From assembly GCF_020080835.1 (NCBI RefSeq), contig NC_058163.1, positions 27,230,131-27,294,130 on the forward strand: DNA of 64,000 nt, read 5' to 3'. The notes below the pieces were generated by a model. That model did no database searches. It was given only the letters and a program-made list of their open reading frames with translations, and was not told the origin of the DNA. Of the stretch, positions 61,001-64,000 are shown one piece after another. The stretch's first letter is position 1. The number at the start of each line of letters is the position of its first letter. A program made the position numbers and the translations under genes. This DNA is from Cotesia glomerata (Eukaryota; Arthropoda; Insecta; Hymenoptera; Braconidae).

Positions 61001-64000
61001 CTAGAAAAGCTAACTTTTGATTTTATAGCTTGAATAAATGTCATGTTGTGTGTAGTAGTAAGATATTAGTGTTACCTGTAAATGAATTACGTCAAGTTGT
61101 CCAGATACATCGTAATTTTGCAGAGTATTAGCTTTTATTGCTATCGCTACGAGGCGTCCTGTCTCAGTACATATAAAATAATACCAACAATGTAAAATGT
61201 ATTATGATTATGAGGCATCGTAACACTTGCTATTTCACTATGAAGATGTAAGTTAAACGATAGCCGGTTTTGTTGAGTAAGAGTATAGTAACTCTAAGAA
61301 AGAGTAAAAAATACCAGATACTGAATACTAAATATGAATACAGAGGAACACTCTGTTAAAGTAAATGGGATTTAGCCTTTTCTGGGCTCGCGTAAACGCT
61401 TGCTGCTTCGAGGGTGGCCTGATTATCATGCGCAACGGGATATCTGTCACCCACGCGGAGATAAGAAAATTATAGAACGTCCCCCATCAGATCCGTGAGA
61501 AGGAGAGAGAGAGAGAGAGAGAGTTTATTCTCCGTCTTATCTCATTTTATTTAAAAGTCGGGATCTCCGTCAGTTAAATTGCAAGCGTAGAGCACAGAGC
61601 ACTATGACGCCTAGATGTAGAATGGAATCGCGATTCGATTCACGGCATTGAAAAATTCATTACCGGGCAGAGTTGAGGCTTGTCTGAGCTACGGAACTGA
61701 AAAAAGTTCAAGTTGGAGCTTATACATAATAAAAATAAAAATAATAATAATAATAAAATTATGATGATGATAATAGTACTGGTGTTGATGGACAAGGATG
61801 AAGATGAAGATGAGGAAGAGGAAAAGGATGAAGCAAAAGGAAGAGGAAGCATACCCATCAATAACGCCCAAGTATTCATGTCGAAGTATAGTAACGACGT
61901 CCAGTTAAAACGTAGTCATCCTCGTCACGCTTGTACTTATTACTCTGCGTTTTCTTCTTCTTAAGGATCAGGATCTTCAGGTCGTGTTTCGTTGCTAGAT
62001 AACTTGACCTAAGGCTTTGATTTGTTCAGTTTTTTTTTTTTTTTTAGTTTGTCATTTCTTTCGGTAAAATATCAAAATCACCAGAATTATGTAATTTCAA
62101 ATTTATTCAGAACCACAAAACTTTTAAAACATATCGACGTTCTAATTAGCAAATTGTCTAACTCTATTTTAGAAAATCTTCTATTTGTACGAAAAAACAA
62201 TTAGTTCAAAATTTATTATCACTTTAACAAATACTTTAATATCTAAAAGAGGTATAATATTTTTATTTGAATCATTCAAATAATTTATAGTTGGATTATT
62301 ACTATACATAAAAATGTTAAAAAATCACCCTCTAAAAAATAAGGAGTTAGTACTGGTTACCAATTGCTAATTAGACCGTCGATATAATAAATTTTTAATT
62401 CTTATGATAAATAATAAAAAAGTGGCACAAACGTTGTTTTATTTGGGGCAAACATTAGTGTTATAAAAAGTAATAATAACAACCGCAGCAGTAATATAAA
62501 CTCGATGCATATGTATAACATACTACGCAGCACTTTCGGTAAATGTAATTGCGGTGTTTTCCAGCAAACATAAATGTATTCAGTACACAGAAGACAGTAA
62601 TGGTTATTCCAGTTCGCACTCATGAGTCCACTAGTAACCAGTGCCATGAGGAATGAGTAGTGAGAGTTGCCACTATTAACGATTGCGAAAGGTAATTAAC
62701 CAGAGGTATTACGGATATTTACATTCGTCTTCATACATAATTGGGTTTTATCACTGACCACATGCATAAACCAAAACCAATATGCATTAAGAGTATCCTA
62801 TGACCCAACACAGTGTTTATTTAATGAGAAAAACTCATCCATATTGAATAAATTTAAATTCAAGCTGAAGAAATGATGGGTTATGTTTTTAAATGAACAC
62901 ATCCGAGCAGTACTGTGTGTTATTTTATGTACATGTATGTATGTATTTGGTTATGTTGTACCAGCAATTACCGACTCTGACTCTGAATAATCAAATATGG
63001 TTCATTAGTCACGTACTTACCGACTAAATTAATTCAAAGCTGTCACTTTACTGACTGGACTAAGACGAATCACCGGCAACCACGAACGAGTGAGTGTCTA
63101 TTGTGTGGTTTCAGTATATATAATAAGTACGATTACCTGACAACTACCATCATTACAACTTAAATAATACTTTATAAATGTAGAATAAACTCTTATATGT
63201 TAGATTTAGACGTTGATATGTTATACTTACATTAGACTTATACCATTATTCGACGACACATAACTGAGCCTACCGGAACTCCCATTGAGGTGACGATAAA
63301 AGAATGCCTCAAGGAGCAGCTAATTAGTACTAACAATACCCATCTTAGTTTGCTGTCTGTGTATAATGCACTTTTATTTACAACATTAATGTCTAATAAA
63401 TGAAATAGACAACCAGGAAAATCTCACGAGTCTGAGGCTTATCTCTCCAAAACAGAGTTTTACAGTCTTTCCGGAAATCTCGATCTCAATTCTCATTGTT
63501 CAGGTTTCTTTCATGTTTAAATCGTGGATAACATTTATTGGAGGATTTTCAGGTTCGGAGGTCTCTTATACCTGTTTAGTTCTGCATATTGCGTGTATTA
63601 TCCTTCTAAACTTTTCCTTTCAATTCTATTACGTCCCTTTCCTCTTCTGCAAGTGACCAATTTTTTACCTGATTCTTATAAGGTCTATAGAAGGGAGAAT
63701 GTACATTTTTTAAAAGGGATGTCCGTGACGTTTAAATTATAAAAAATACAGCGAGTCTAGCTGTTTTGAATAATTATTTAGTTTGGGAGTTACGGATCGT
63801 TAAACTGGCATTAATTTGTGTCAATCTTTTTGGAAGTATTTGGATTGTATTTTTGGGTAAAATAGAAATTTCTTCTCAAAATGTATATGTTAATGATTTT
63901 GATACTAAAGTTGACAGATATCTGATAATTTTTTAGGATTATTGAAAGAAAATTTAAGACTTACTTTTTTGAATTTCAATCAAAAATTTTTCCAGAAAAA
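57289..64000. other. Non-coding right end of window
   Basis: Contains an (AT) run at 57623-57680, an ATT/ATC run at about 58010-58062, (GA) at 61503-61523 and GAAGAT/GAGGAA purine repeats near 61797-61850. Protein-like frames at 59440-59730, 60085-60310 and 60590-60755 lack splice support and two of them carry internal stops. A TTAGC-like repeat end may begin near 63905. No gene is supported. Confidence 0.4.
57623..57680. repeat. (AT)n microsatellite
   Basis: Alternating AT tract of nearly 60 bases just downstream of the exon ending at 57288. Confidence 0.9.

Noticed and set aside
1..64000. CRISPR arrays, operons, ribosome binding sites
   Set aside because: Spliced eukaryotic genes and AT-rich intergenic repeats throughout; none of these prokaryotic features applies, and no regularly spaced repeat-spacer array is visible.
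1..64000. Integrated viral genes (for example bracovirus-type)
   Set aside because: No recognisable viral coding sequence or circle-junction motif was seen.

Overview
This window is AT-rich animal nuclear DNA with split genes, long introns, abundant microsatellites and many small foldback transposon remnants. The gene content is that of an insect: a Pdp1-type PAR bZIP factor and a tandem cluster of juvenile hormone epoxide hydrolases. A Sep15/SELENOF homologue with cysteine in place of selenocysteine fits a selenocysteine-less lineage such as Hymenoptera. A parasitoid wasp is a reasonable guess, but I cannot fix the species from sequence alone.

Layout. Positions 3707-16590 (+) carry a Pdp1 gene of six recognisable coding exons, with about 9.4 kb between exons 1 and 2 and a long 3' UTR to about 18.8 kb. 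Positions 20125-27980 (+) carry three tandem juvenile hormone epoxide hydrolase genes. All three have clean GT-AG models, intact reading frames and all three catalytic residues. Copies 1 and 2 share a nearly identical tract of about 790 bp, introns included, that suggests gene conversion. Positions 28565-33306 (+) hold a small unrecognised gene: four candidate first coding exons, all ending in phase 2, can each join one shared last exon that ends in the CAAX-like tetrapeptide CVIL. Positions 33563-34220 (-) hold the three-exon Sep15 gene.

From 34.2 kb to the end the window is mostly non-coding. It contains an inverted-repeat element built of CAAGTTG heptamers, a 3' LINE fragment with an in-frame stop, many short tandem repeats, and one well-defined minus-strand gene at 42272-44126. 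That gene encodes a secreted protein with a DUF1091-like N-terminal region and an acidic C-terminal repeat region. Two plus-strand exons, ending at 39607 and spanning 56800-57288, have compatible phases. They may be the 5' part of a large gene that runs out of the window and hosts the minus-strand gene in its intron.

Functionally the left half joins a transcription factor known for circadian and growth control with enzymes that inactivate juvenile hormone. There is no operon-like logic linking the genes; each has its own promoter. The strongest candidates for something undescribed are the four-first-exon prenylation-motif gene and the secreted repeat protein.
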